64,000 nt of DNA from Bacteroides ndongoniae (GCF_900108345.1 NZ_FNVV01000014.1:1223663-1287662); one strand, 5' to 3'. Shown: positions 49,878 to 59,100, numbered from the stretch's first letter. Notes: a model not told the origin generated them from the letters alone. Numbers and translations: made by a program.

Positions 49878-51644
49878 TCAGAGACTATTCACATAATCGT
49901 TCAGTTCGTTCACCACTGCGGCAGCAGTCTTGGCCGTGCTGTTACCGGGCATGAAGTTTCCGACAAGCCTGTTCAGTTTGTCCAGCGCACGGGTCGCCTT
50001 CCGGCGAGTCAGCTCTTCGCGTAATAACAGGATTTTCTCACAGCACTGCAAGCCCTCGACCAAACGTTCAAAACGTATGCTACTGCGAGGTCCCGGATAC
50101 AGACAGTATGTATCGCCTGCTGCCCAAGTACGGAAACGGGAATCGCGCAACGGGTCAAGCGGCCAGCTCATGGTAGACCATCGCAAATAGCCATCATAAC
50201 CTCCTGCAACTGCATGAATGGCAGTCCAGGCTGCCTCGGCCGGCGACGAAAACGTAAAGATATTTGGGAAAGCCTCCGTGCAACAAGTATAATATGTACT
50301 GATTTGACCTTTCCGCTCGCGCTCGGCTTTGACTTCTTGAGGGAATACCTGTCCGTAAGGAATGCACAAGTAATAAAGATCGGACTGAATCTCTGCATGA
50401 TAGTTGCCGGCAAGCATTATCTTGAAGCCGGGATCGGCAGCCTTCACTACTTTAATAGCTTCCTGCATGTCTTTCAAAGGACGCTCGTCCATCGAAATGG
50501 CCGTCTTTTCAAACCATCCCTTTGCCTTAAGATGGCGCGCAAAATCTTTCAGGAAGGTTCCCCAATAGTCTGCATATGCACGGTCGCCCGGCTTAGCCTC
50601 AACGAAAAGCACCCGATTAGTAGCCTGGTCATAATAATCGAACTTCAAGTCCCAGGGAACCATTGTGTAGCAGCTTATCAGGTCATCAATTCCTACCTCA
50701 TTCATCATGAAATCGACCCACTTGTCGAATACCGTATAATCGAACTTCCAGGTTCCGTCCAGTTGCTTCATCCGGAATATCATACTGTCATAATGGTCTT
50801 GTGTCTGACCGGCCCAAGGCTTGTGCATAATGCTGGCAGTAATAGTCCGCTGCCCGGCATCGGCCAACATCCGCATAATGGGACGCATGGCATCGAAATG
50901 CTCTTTACTCCACAACGGAACCTGATAATAACGGGCTACGGCATAAGGATTCTGCCACAAGTCGACATACATCTTCCAGTCTGCAGGAGCCGGCAACACC
51001 CGGTTGCTCACCTTTATCTCGAACACGAGAGACTGCTTGGCCAACTTTTCGCCCGACACTGACAACTTACCACGATAGATGCCCGGCTGACTGTCGGACG
51101 GAATCCAGACATTCATCCAGATGGGTTGTGTGGTACGTGCTTTGACCGGAAGTTCCAGGTTGATATCAATCATATCGGCCACCAGAGACGAGTCCCAGTC
51201 TGCTTTATTGGGCCGATGACCGCATCCGCCCTGTCCGTCCTTATTCAATTCGTCGGTCATGACATATCTGACAAAGCCTGCCTTGACCGCCGATGCCGGA
51301 ATCCGGTGCTTGCCGTTTGTCAGGTCGGATACCTCTATCCGGACCTTGCCCAAGTCTGCTTTTGTCCAAAGCACAGCCTGCGCATTCACTCTTTCGCCCC
51401 GCCAGCCTTTCAGACGGAGCGAACTCTTCCGACTGATGTCGGGAACATCCAGTTTTCGGTAACGCACATCTGTACTGCCCCAACTGAAACAAGTAGTCTG
51501 TTTCAGCTGTTCCCACACTGTTGCATCGTCGTGAGGCTTGGTATCGGTTAATTCATCGAACTGATGTAGCGGAAAGCGATCCGCCTGCTGGGCACCGGCA
51601 TACAAGCTACAAAGCGCCAACACAAAAAGAAAGATTTTTTTCAT
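49878..51644 (-). CDS. GH123-like (DUF4091) glycosidase
   Basis: 588 residues with a signal peptide (about 1-18). An N-terminal beta-sandwich (to ~215) precedes a TIM-barrel-like domain with the adjacent pair Asp386-Glu387 in TAISMDERPLKDM, as used by GH123 N-acetyl-beta-galactosaminidases (substrate-assisted catalysis). Length matches the known Bacteroides GH123 enzyme. It acts on glycolipid or glycan ends carrying beta-GalNAc if it is a true GH123; related DUF4091 proteins have other or unknown substrates. It is convergent with the NlpC gene and divergent from the HAD gene; a -7 box for it (TATCTTTG on the minus strand) is at 51736-51743. Confidence 0.82.
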   Translation of the reverse strand: MKKIFLFVLALCSLYAGAQQADRFPLHQFDELTDTKPHDDATVWEQLKQTTCFSWGSTDVRYRKLDVPDISRKSSLRLKGWRGERVNAQAVLWTKADLGKVRIEVSDLTNGKHRIPASAVKAGFVRYVMTDELNKDGQGGCGHRPNKADWDSSLVADMIDINLELPVKARTTQPIWMNVWIPSDSQPGIYRGKLSVSGEKLAKQSLVFEIKVSNRVLPAPADWKMYVDLWQNPYAVARYYQVPLWSKEHFDAMRPIMRMLADAGQRTITASIMHKPWAGQTQDHYDSMIFRMKQLDGTWKFDYTVFDKWVDFMMNEVGIDDLISCYTMVPWDLKFDYYDQATNRVLFVEAKPGDRAYADYWGTFLKDFARHLKAKGWFEKTAISMDERPLKDMQEAIKVVKAADPGFKIMLAGNYHAEIQSDLYYLCIPYGQVFPQEVKAERERKGQISTYYTCCTEAFPNIFTFSSPAEAAWTAIHAVAGGYDGYLRWSTMSWPLDPLRDSRFRTWAAGDTYCLYPGPRSSIRFERLVEGLQCCEKILLLREELTRRKATRALDKLNRLVGNFMPGNSTAKTAAAVVNELNDYVNSL

Positions 51645-51799
51645 AACAAATATAGATAATTACAGGTTATAGTAAAGCCAGCACCTATCATACGTGCAGA
51701 TGCCACTGGACAGACGAAATGGTCCGTCTGGCTGACAAAGATAAAGCTAATCTGCCAAAAGAAAAACAAAATCACTACCTTTGCCACAAAAAGCGACCA

Positions 51800-52435
51800 A
51801 TGAATTACTCTACTTATCTGTTCGACTTCGACTATACACTTGCCGACTCCTCGCGCGGCATCGTCACCTGCTTTCAGCATGTGCTGCAACGGAACGGTTA
51901 TCTTCAGGTAGCCGACACGACCATCAAACGGACCATCGGCAAGACGCTGGAAGAATCGTTCACCATCCTGACCGGCGTAACCGACAGCGAACGCCTGGAA
52001 GAATTCAGAAAACAGTATGTCAAGGAAGCCGACGTCTACATGACTGCCAATACGTTTCTTTTCCCCGAAACCATCCAGACACTGACTGCCCTGAAAAACG
52101 CAGGCGCCAACGTTGGAATCATCTCGACCAAATACCGCTACCGCATCAAAGAACTGCTCGACCATCACCTGCCCGACGGGGTAATCGACATCATCGTAGG
52201 CGGCGAAGACGTGAAACAACCCAAGCCCTCGCCCGAAGGACTGCTGTATGCCATTGAGCGGCTGCAGGCCGACAAAACACAGGTGTTGTACATCGGCGAC
52301 AGCACCGTCGATGCCGAAACAGCCCAGTCGGCAGGAGTAGACTTTGCCGGAGTGACACACGGAGTAACCACAGCCCACGAGCTGGCCTGCTATCCGCACG
52401 TCTGCATCATGTCGTCGCTGGAAGAACTGCTCTGA
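51800..52435 (+). CDS. HAD-family phosphatase (phosphoglycolate-phosphatase-like)
   Basis: About 211 residues. Motif I YLFDFDYTLADSS (nucleophile Asp near residue 9), motif II IISTKYRYR, motif III Lys in DVKQPKPSPEGLL, and motif IV VLYIGDSTVDAETA. These match the small-molecule HAD phosphatase group with a helical cap. The frame extends to 51719 through the promoter; TACCTTTG at 51776-51783 is the -7 box, so the start at 51800 is right. It is the only gene on this transcript as far as visible. Substrate not assigned. Confidence 0.92.
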   Translation: MNYSTYLFDFDYTLADSSRGIVTCFQHVLQRNGYLQVADTTIKRTIGKTLEESFTILTGVTDSERLEEFRKQYVKEADVYMTANTFLFPETIQTLTALKNAGANVGIISTKYRYRIKELLDHHLPDGVIDIIVGGEDVKQPKPSPEGLLYAIERLQADKTQVLYIGDSTVDAETAQSAGVDFAGVTHGVTTAHELACYPHVCIMSSLEELL

Positions 52436-52523
52436 AGAAAAGCCGGAACTGATACGAAAAGAAATAACAAACTGCGTCTGCTTACATCCCCTGACAGACT
52501 ATCTTTAACAGCCCCTACGAACA

Positions 52524-52600
52524 ACACTTGCACGGCTCGCGAGCCACACAAGTGTTGTTCGCGAGCCGTGCAAGTGTCGAACAAATGAATTGCAAGTGTC
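52524..52600. repeat. 22-bp tandem array (CAAGTGT type), locus B
   Basis: CAAGTGT at 52549, 52571 and 52593 is spaced exactly 22, with ACACTTG in reverse at 52524-52530. CACTTGCACGGCTCGCGA (52525-52542) is the exact reverse complement of TCGCGAGCCGTGCAAGTG (52559-52576), making an 18-bp inverted repeat. The same words make the array at 32652-32724. The rest of 52436-52797 shows no gene. Confidence 0.85.
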
Positions 52601-52797
52601 CCACAAACGGAATACAGACATCTTTCATCCGACGTGTACAACACGGACTAACTCGCTATTGATGAGCCAATTGCGTCAAAGCAATCAGTTTCTCCTTATC
52701 CATCCTTTCCGCCTCCATCCCAGCCTAACCGGATTTTCGTCCGAAATATAAAAATCACGACACGCACCATTTCCTCAAGAAAATAGTTACAGAATTA

Positions 52798-52829
52798 TTT
52801 GTTCGTCTGAATGAAAAACAGTACTTTTG
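52798..52829 (+). promoter_or_regulatory. Promoter of rplU-rpmA
   Basis: TTTG (52798-52801) and TACTTTTG (52822-52829) are 20 bases apart, an excellent Bacteroidota promoter, leaving a leader of about 85 bases before rplU. Confidence 0.8.
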
Positions 52830-52920
52830 TGCCCGATTATTCCGAACCGGGTCCGACAAAGAGCTTTCCAAGTGATTGGAGACCACCCGACGGAGCTAAC
52901 TTATACATTATATATAAGAA

Positions 52921-53238
52921 ATGTACGCAATTGTAGAAATCAACGGTCAGCAATTCAAAGCAGAAGCTGGCAAGAAACTGTTCGTTCACCACATGCAGAA
53001 TGCAGAAGCTGGTGCAACAGTAGAATTTGAAAAAGTTCTTTTGGTAGACAAAGACGGCAACATCACCGTAGGTGCTCCTACAGTAGAAGGCGCAAAAGTA
53101 GTTTGCGAAGTAGTTACCGCTTTGGTAAAAGGTGACAAAGTTCTCGTATTCCACAAGAAGAGAAGAAAAGGTTACCGCAAGTTGAACGGTCATCGTCAAC
53201 AATTCACAGAGTTAACAATCAAAGAAGTAGTAGCTTAA
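52921..53238 (+). CDS. rplU: 50S ribosomal protein L21
   Basis: 105 residues: MYAIVEINGQQFKAEAGKKLFVH at the start (in part), KVLLVDKDGNITVGAPTVEGAKV, VFHKKRRKGYRKLNGHRQQFTEL. These are L21 signatures. A component of the large ribosomal subunit, in its usual pair with rpmA, 23 bases downstream. Confidence 0.98.
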   Translation: MYAIVEINGQQFKAEAGKKLFVHHMQNAEAGATVEFEKVLLVDKDGNITVGAPTVEGAKVVCEVVTALVKGDKVLVFHKKRRKGYRKLNGHRQQFTELTIKEVVA

Positions 53239-53261
53239 TCAATTTAAAACAGTAAGAAGAA

Positions 53262-53531
53262 ATGGCACATAAAAAAGGTGTTGGTAGTTCTAAGAACGGC
53301 CGTGAATCAGCAAGTAAGAGATTAGGCGTTAAGATATTCGGTGGCGAAGCTTGCAAGGCAGGTAACATCATCGTTCGTCAGAGAGGTACTGAATTCCATC
53401 CGGGAAACAACATCGGTATGGGTAGCGACCACACTCTGTACGCCTTGGTAGACGGAACTGTACAGTTCAAAGTAGGTAGAGAAGACAGACGCTATGTATC
53501 TGTAATCCCCGCCGAAAGTGCAGAAGCATAA
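53262..53531 (+). CDS. rpmA: 50S ribosomal protein L27
   Basis: 89 residues beginning MAHKKGVGSSKNGRESASKR with GVKIFGGEACKAGNIIVRQRG and HPGNNIGMGSDHTLYALVDG, all L27 signatures. The N-terminus MAHKKG is the direct type without the cleaved N-terminal extension seen in Firmicutes. Confidence 0.98.
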   Translation: MAHKKGVGSSKNGRESASKRLGVKIFGGEACKAGNIIVRQRGTEFHPGNNIGMGSDHTLYALVDGTVQFKVGREDRRYVSVIPAESAEA

Positions 53532-53556
53532 CGCTAACAACAGAAAATAATCAGGA

Positions 53557-53589
53557 AAAGAGGATAAGCCCTAAAAGCTTATCCTCTTT
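53557..53589 (+). terminator. Terminator of rplU-rpmA
   Basis: AAAGAGGATAAGC (53557-53569) pairs exactly with GCTTATCCTCTTT (53577-53589), followed by CTTTTTAT. Confidence 0.88.
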
Positions 53590-53639
53590 CTTTTTATACG
53601 AAAAACTACACCCTATTTGTTTTCCCTATCTTTTGATAA

Positions 53640-53793
53640 AATAGGATGCGTCTCAGCAGAAAAAACAAGCAAGCTTGTTTTTTCTGCTGAGACTTTCACT
53701 ATCTTTCCATAAGATAGGATGTGGTTCGGGATAGCCAAACCTGAAAAACTTCGTTTTTCGTTTGTCTCTCCTCTCACCTTTCACTATCTTTGC
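53640..53793. repeat. Dispersed intergenic repeat, copy 2, carrying the serS promoter
   Basis: The reverse complement matches 24528-24690 in several blocks. An inner hairpin pairs GTCTCAGCAGAAAAAACAAGC with GCTTGTTTTTTCTGCTGAGAC (arms about 53650-53670 and 53674-53694, given in part). At its right end TTTG (53761-53764) and TATCTTTG (53785-53792), 20 bases apart, form a consensus promoter that reads into serS. Confidence 0.78.
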
Positions 53794-53832
53794 ACTGCAA
53801 ATCAAGGTTATTATAAAAAACAAATTCAAGAT

Positions 53833-55107
53833 ATGCTTACCATTAAACAAATCACAGAAAACACAGACGCGGTGATCCGCGGACTGGAAAAGAAGCACTT
53901 CAAGAATGCCAAAGAAGCCATCGAGCAAGTGCTGGCCTACAACAACAAACGTAAAAGTACACAAGCTGTATTAGATAACAACCTCGCCGAAGTCAACTCA
54001 CTCTCCAAGTCTATCGGCCAACTGATGAAAGAAGGCAAAAAAGAAGAAGCCGAAACAGCCAAAGCACGTGTTGGCGAACTGAAGGAAGCCAACAAAACCC
54101 TGCAAGCCGATATGGATCAGGCTGCTCAGGATCTGCAACAGCTGCTCTACACCATTCCCAACGTGCCCTACGACGAAGTGCCCGAAGGCGCTACTGCCGA
54201 AGACAACCTCGTTGTGAAAATGGGTGGTATGGAGACTGAACTTCCCAAAGATGCCCTGCCCCACTGGGAACTGGCCAAGAAGTACGACATCATCGACTTC
54301 GACCTGGGTGTTAAGATTACCGGTGCCGGCTTCCCCGTCTACAAAGGCAAAGGTGCACGCCTGCAACGCGCCCTCATCAACTTCTTCCTGGACGAAGCAC
54401 GCAACTCGGGCTATACCGAAATCATGCCGCCCACAGTGGTGAATGCCGCTTCGGGTTACGGCACAGGCCAGCTGCCCGACAAGGAAGGACAGATGTACCA
54501 CTGCGAAGTAGACGACCTCTACCTCATCCCGACAGCCGAAGTACCCGTAACAAACATCTACCGCGACGTCATCCTCGACGAAAAGCAGCTCCCCATCAAG
54601 AACTGCGCCTACACCGAGTGTTTCCGCCGCGAAGCCGGTTCTTACGGTAAGGACGTACGCGGACTGAACCGTCTGCACGAATTCTCGAAAGTGGAACTGG
54701 TACGCATCGATACCCCCGAGCACAGCAAGCAAAGCCATCAGGAAATGTTGGATCACGTCGAAGGCCTGCTCCAGAAACTGGAACTGCCTTACCGCATCCT
54801 GCGCCTTTGCGGTGGCGACATGAGCTTTACGGCTGCCATCTGCTACGACTTCGAAGTATACAGCGAAGCACAGAAGCGTTGGCTGGAAGTCAGCTCTGTA
54901 TCTAACTTCGACACCTATCAGGCCAACCGTCTGAAATGCCGTTACCGTACAGCCGAAAAGAAAACCGAACTGTGCCACACGCTGAACGGTTCCGCCCTGG
55001 CTCTGCCGCGCATCGTGGCCGCCTTGCTAGAGAACAACCAGACACCCGAAGGTATCCGTATCCCCAAGGCATTGGTTCCCTACTGTGGTTTCGACATGAT
55101 AGACTAA
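53833..55107 (+). CDS. serS: Serine-tRNA ligase
   Basis: 424 residues. An N-terminal tRNA-binding coiled coil (~1-105: MLTIKQITENTDAVIRGLEK, NNLAEVNSLSKSIGQLMKEGKKEEAE in part) precedes the class II core with motif 2 FRREAGSYGKDVRGLNRLHEF and motif 3 HTLNGSALALPRIVAALLEN. The longer frame from 53719 runs through the promoter and is wrong; ATG 53833 lies 40 bases after the -7 box at 53785-53792. Confidence 0.97.
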   Translation: MLTIKQITENTDAVIRGLEKKHFKNAKEAIEQVLAYNNKRKSTQAVLDNNLAEVNSLSKSIGQLMKEGKKEEAETAKARVGELKEANKTLQADMDQAAQDLQQLLYTIPNVPYDEVPEGATAEDNLVVKMGGMETELPKDALPHWELAKKYDIIDFDLGVKITGAGFPVYKGKGARLQRALINFFLDEARNSGYTEIMPPTVVNAASGYGTGQLPDKEGQMYHCEVDDLYLIPTAEVPVTNIYRDVILDEKQLPIKNCAYTECFRREAGSYGKDVRGLNRLHEFSKVELVRIDTPEHSKQSHQEMLDHVEGLLQKLELPYRILRLCGGDMSFTAAICYDFEVYSEAQKRWLEVSSVSNFDTYQANRLKCRYRTAEKKTELCHTLNGSALALPRIVAALLENNQTPEGIRIPKALVPYCGFDMID

Positions 55108-55148
55108 AAACATTGCAAGGTCTGTCATCCTAATCATACATTATAAAA

Positions 55149-55230
55149 ATAAAGGCTTGTACTGGCTGCTTCCGCTTGCCGCAAAAAGACAATCAAAAAA
55201 GAAGGCATCCCCGTCCGTACAAGCCTTTAT
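55149..55230. other. 14-bp inverted repeat between serS and MFS gene
   Basis: ATAAAGGCTTGTAC (55149-55162) is the exact reverse complement of 55217-55230, with a 54-base interior that has no long pairing. It could be a weak terminator of serS with an added sequence inserted, or part of a leader of the MFS gene starting at 55289. Confidence 0.5.
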
Positions 55231-55288
55231 CATATAAAAAATAATACGGATTATCATTTTATTTTCTAACCCCATAAATCTACTTATC

Positions 55289-56500
55289 ATGAGTGCTAAA
55301 AACAAAAGTTACGCATTGCCGCTGACATTCGTCGGCATCATGTTCTTTGCCATCGGCTTCGCGCTGGGCATCAACTCGCTGCTTGTTCCCGTTCTGCAAG
55401 GTTCGCTGGGCATTTCGAACGCTGCTTCGTACCTGATTATCGCCGCAACGTTCATCCCCTTCCTTGTTTTCGGCTATCCTGCCGGACTGACGATTAAAGC
55501 TATCGGCTACAAACGCACCATGTCGCTGTCGTTCATCATTTTTGCCGTGGCCTTCTATCTGTTTATTCTGTCGGCCAATTACAAGAGTTTCAGCCTGTTC
55601 CTGCTGGCATCGTTCATCAGCGGAGCGGCCAATGCCTATCTGCAAGCGTCCGTCAACCCCTACATCACCATTCTTGGCCCGTTGGAGAGTGCTGCCAAGC
55701 GCATCAGCATCATGGGTATCTGCAACAAGCTGGCCTGGCCCATCCCGTCCATCTTTATCGTGTGGCTGTTGGGCAAAGACGTGCACCTCATCGGTATTGA
55801 AGACCTGAACAAACCGTTTGTAATCATCATCTGTGCCTTCATCGTACTGGGCGTTATGGCCTTCTTCGCTCCCCTGCCCGAAGTGAAAGCCGAAGGCGAG
55901 GACGAAAACGACAACACTTCCGAAGCTTCCAGCTATGCCGCGGGAAAGACTTCCGTATTCCAGTTCCCGCACCTGCTGCTGGGCTGCCTGGCGCTGTTCC
56001 TGTATGTAGGAGTCGAGACAGTCTCGTTGGGCACACTTGTCGACTATGCCAACTCACTCGGCCTGCCGGGTGCCGCCAACTATGCGTGGATTGCGCCTAT
56101 CGGCATCGTCATCGGTTACATCTGCGGTATCATTTTCATACCTAAATACATCAGCCAGGCTGCTGCCCTGAAGATATGTTCAATTCTGGCCATCGCCGGT
56201 TCGCTGCTTGTTGCACTGACGCCGCAGGACATCTCCATCTACTTCATCTCGTTCATGGCACTGGGTTGTTCGCTGATGTGGCCTGCCCTGTGGCCGCTTG
56301 CCATGGCCGACTTAGGCAAGTTCACCAAAGCCGGGTCGTCGCTGCTCATCATGGCCATGTTCGGCGGAGCCGTCATTCCCACCCTGTACGGCTGGCTGAA
56401 AGATGTCACCAGTCCCCAACAGGCCTACTGGCTCTGCCTGCCCTGCTTCCTGTTCATCCTCTATTACAGCATCTCGGGTTACAAAATCCGGACGAAGTAA
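55289..56500 (+). CDS. Sugar:H+ symporter, MFS (FucP/glucose-galactose family)
   Basis: 403 residues with 12 membrane helices. The FHS-family pattern is FFAIGFALGINSLLVPVLQG in helix 1, FGYPAGLTIKAIGYKRTM (in part) after helix 2, ANAYLQASVNPYITILGP, and the second half with GCSLMWPALWPLAMADLG. Members import fucose, glucose, galactose or N-acetylglucosamine with protons across the inner membrane; the sugar is not decided by sequence here. The long linker in the middle (EGEDENDNTSEASSYAAG) is hydrophilic. A large hairpin follows it. Confidence 0.9.
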   Translation: MSAKNKSYALPLTFVGIMFFAIGFALGINSLLVPVLQGSLGISNAASYLIIAATFIPFLVFGYPAGLTIKAIGYKRTMSLSFIIFAVAFYLFILSANYKSFSLFLLASFISGAANAYLQASVNPYITILGPLESAAKRISIMGICNKLAWPIPSIFIVWLLGKDVHLIGIEDLNKPFVIIICAFIVLGVMAFFAPLPEVKAEGEDENDNTSEASSYAAGKTSVFQFPHLLLGCLALFLYVGVETVSLGTLVDYANSLGLPGAANYAWIAPIGIVIGYICGIIFIPKYISQAAALKICSILAIAGSLLVALTPQDISIYFISFMALGCSLMWPALWPLAMADLGKFTKAGSSLLIMAMFGGAVIPTLYGWLKDVTSPQQAYWLCLPCFLFILYYSISGYKIRTK

Positions 56501-56513
56501 GAGCTCGGTAATC

Positions 56514-56614
56514 AGGAGTTAAGGAGTTAAGAAGTTAAGGAGTTAAGTCAAATGCCCGTTTTTGCACACTAAGGTATTGGCTTAACTCCTTAACTTCTTA
56601 ACTCCTTAACTCCT
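56514..56614. repeat. 34-bp perfect inverted repeat built of GGAGTTAA octamers
   Basis: Positions 56514-56547 are the exact reverse complement of 56581-56614, with a 33-base loop. Each arm is a run of four 8-bp units AGGAGTTA (one changed to AGAAGTTA). It lies 14 bases after the MFS stop codon and would form a very stable hairpin in RNA or a cruciform in DNA. Confidence 0.9.
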
Positions 56615-56660
56615 TATTTCCTCCCCCTCTCCCTTTCCCAAACTTTCTTTCCTTTCTTTC

Positions 56661-56690
56661 TTTGTAATTTACAAATAAGCCGTATCTTTG
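56661..56690 (+). promoter_or_regulatory. Promoter of the NfnAB-like gene
   Basis: TTTG (56661-56664) and TATCTTTG (56683-56690) are 18 bases apart, slightly short of the usual 19-21. The start codon is at 56746. Confidence 0.65.
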
Positions 56691-56745
56691 CAAAACCTAT
56701 CAATCTGATAGTAATTACGTAATTATACCAACAAAAAATAAGGAA

Positions 56746-59100
56746 ATGAATAAAATCATCAGCAAAGAACAATTTTCGGAGAAAGTGTTCAAGTTCGAGG
56801 TGGAAGCACCGCTTATTGCCCGCTCCCGCAAGGCAGGACACTTCGTCATTGTACGTGTCGACGCCCGAGGCGAACGAATGCCGCTGACCATAGCCGGTGC
56901 CGACGTACAGAAAGGCACCATCACGCTGGTGGTGCAGGAGGTCGGATTGTCATCCACCAAACTTTGCCAACTGAACGAAGGCGACTACATCCTCGACGTA
57001 GTAGGACCGCTGGGACAAGCCACGCACATCGAAAACTTCGGTACTGTTGTCTGCGCCGGAGGCGGTGTAGGTGTAGCACCCATGTTGCCCATCATACAGG
57101 CACTGAAGGAGGCAGGTAACCGCGTCATCTCCGTACTGGCCGGACGTAGCAAAGACCTGATTATTCTGGAAGAACAAGTACGCCGTTCGTCCGATGAGGT
57201 TATCATCATGACCGACGACGGCTCGTATGGCAACAAAGGCCTCGTGACCGAAGGCATCGAAAGCGTCATCAAGCGCGAGAAGGTGGACAAATGTTTTGCC
57301 ATCGGCCCCGCCATCATGATGAAGTTCTGCTGTCTGCTGACCCAAAAATATAATATTCCTACCGACGTTTCGCTGAATACCATCATGGTAGACGGTACGG
57401 GCATGTGTGGCGCCTGCCGTATCACCGTGGGTGGAAAGACGAAGTTCGTCTGCGTAGATGGCCCCGAATTCGACGGCCATCAGGTAGACTGGGACGAAAT
57501 GTTCAAGCGCATGGGCTCGTTCAAGGATGTAGAACGCGAAGAAATGAGCCATCTGGCCGATTCCGTTTGTCATGCTACTGCCCAGGAAGGCGCACAGCCG
57601 GATGCATTGGCCTCGCAAGCAAACGCTCCTCAGGCCCAGGCTCCGATGGAAGAACTCCTCGACCGCAAAGCCCCGTGGCGCGAAGCTTTGCGCAAAAGCA
57701 TGAAGCCGAAGGAACGCACCGCCATTCCCCGCTGTCCGATGAACGAGCTCGACCCCGTTTATCGTGCCACAATCCGTACGGAAGAAGTAAATACCGGCTA
57801 CACCAAAGAGCAGGCCATGACCGAAGCCAAACGCTGCCTTGACTGCGCCAACCCGACGTGTATGCAGGGTTGCCCCGTCAGCATCAACATTCCGTCGTTC
57901 ATCAAGAACGTAGAGCGTGGCGCCTTCCTCGAAGCAGCCCGCGTGCTGAAGCAAACCTCGTCGCTGCCCGCTGTCTGCGGACGTGTATGCCCACAGGAAA
58001 AACAATGCGAAAGCCAGTGCATCCATCTGAAAATGAACGAACCGGCCGTAGCCATCGGTAATCTGGAACGTTTCGTGGCCGACTACGAACGCGAAAGCGG
58101 TAACATCGTTCTGCCCGAACTGGCTCCGAAGAACGGCATAAAGGTGGCCGTTGTAGGTTCAGGCCCTGCCGGACTGACTTTTGCCGGCGACATGGTGAAG
58201 TATGGTTACGACGTAACCGTATTCGAAGCCTTGCACGAGATTGGCGGTGTGCTGAAATATGGTATCCCCGAGTTCCGCCTGCCCAACAAGATTGTGGACG
58301 TCGAAATCAACAACCTCGAAAAGATGGGCGTACACTTCGTGAAGGATTGTATCATCGGTAAGACCGAAAGTGTAGAAGAACTCCAGAAAGAAGGTTACAA
58401 AGGCGTATTCATTGCTTCGGGAGCCGGACTGCCCAACTTCATGGGTATACCGGGCGAGAACAGCGTGAACATCATGTCGAGCAACGAATATCTGACACGT
58501 GTCAACCTGATGGACGCTTCCAATCCTGAAACCGACACCCCCATCAACCCTGCCAAGCGCGTGATGGTAGTAGGCGGCGGAAACACCGCTATGGACTCGT
58601 GCCGCACAGCCAAGCGTCTGGGAGCTGAGAAAGTGTTCATCGTCTACCGCCGTAGCGAGGCCGAAATGCCTGCCCGACTGGAAGAAGTGAAGCATGCCAA
58701 GGAGGAAGGCATCGAATTCCTTACGCTGCACAACCCCATCGAATACATTGCCGACGAGAAAGGTGCCGTGAAGCAGGTAGTACTGCAGAAGATGGAACTG
58801 GGTGAGCCCGATGCCAGCGGCCGACGCAGTCCCGTAGCCATTCCCGGAGCAACGGTTACACTGGACATCGACATGGCTGTCGTTGCCGTAGGCGTATCGC
58901 CCAACCCCATTGTGCCCAAATCGGTAAAGGGTCTGGAGCTGGGTCGCAAGAACACCATCGCCGTCAACGAAAACATGCAGTCGTCCATCCCGACGATCTA
59001 TGCCGGCGGTGACATCGTACGCGGTGGAGCTACCGTTATTCTGGCCATGGGCGACGGCCGACGCGCAGCTGCTGCCATGCACGCCAACCTGCAAGAGTAA
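56746..59100 (+). CDS. NfnAB-like fusion: FAD/NAD-binding iron-sulfur subunit joined to GltD-like flavoprotein
   Basis: 784 residues in two parts. Residues 1-~280 are a dihydroorotate dehydrogenase B/NfnA-type reductase with FAD- and NAD-binding sites (RMPLTIAGADV, CAGGGVGVAPMLPIIQAL) and a [2Fe-2S] loop (DGTGMCGACRITVGG...VCVDG). Residues ~310-784 are a glutamate-synthase small-subunit (GltD/NfnB)-type flavoprotein: cysteine motifs CLDCANPTCMQGCPVSI and CGRVCPQEKQCESQC, FAD site VAVVGSGPAGLTFAGDMV, NADPH site VMVVGGGNTAMDSCRTAKR. Separate in most bacteria, the two subunits form the NADH-dependent ferredoxin:NADP+ oxidoreductase. The acidic/Ala-rich linker (~265-300) joins them. Role in redox balance inferred. 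Confidence 0.9.
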   Translation: MNKIISKEQFSEKVFKFEVEAPLIARSRKAGHFVIVRVDARGERMPLTIAGADVQKGTITLVVQEVGLSSTKLCQLNEGDYILDVVGPLGQATHIENFGTVVCAGGGVGVAPMLPIIQALKEAGNRVISVLAGRSKDLIILEEQVRRSSDEVIIMTDDGSYGNKGLVTEGIESVIKREKVDKCFAIGPAIMMKFCCLLTQKYNIPTDVSLNTIMVDGTGMCGACRITVGGKTKFVCVDGPEFDGHQVDWDEMFKRMGSFKDVEREEMSHLADSVCHATAQEGAQPDALASQANAPQAQAPMEELLDRKAPWREALRKSMKPKERTAIPRCPMNELDPVYRATIRTEEVNTGYTKEQAMTEAKRCLDCANPTCMQGCPVSINIPSFIKNVERGAFLEAARVLKQTSSLPAVCGRVCPQEKQCESQCIHLKMNEPAVAIGNLERFVADYERESGNIVLPELAPKNGIKVAVVGSGPAGLTFAGDMVKYGYDVTVFEALHEIGGVLKYGIPEFRLPNKIVDVEINNLEKMGVHFVKDCIIGKTESVEELQKEGYKGVFIASGAGLPNFMGIPGENSVNIMSSNEYLTRVNLMDASNPETDTPINPAKRVMVVGGGNTAMDSCRTAKRLGAEKVFIVYRRSEAEMPARLEEVKHAKEEGIEFLTLHNPIEYIADEKGAVKQVVLQKMELGEPDASGRRSPVAIPGATVTLDIDMAVVAVGVSPNPIVPKSVKGLELGRKNTIAVNENMQSSIPTIYAGGDIVRGGATVILAMGDGRRAAAAMHANLQE

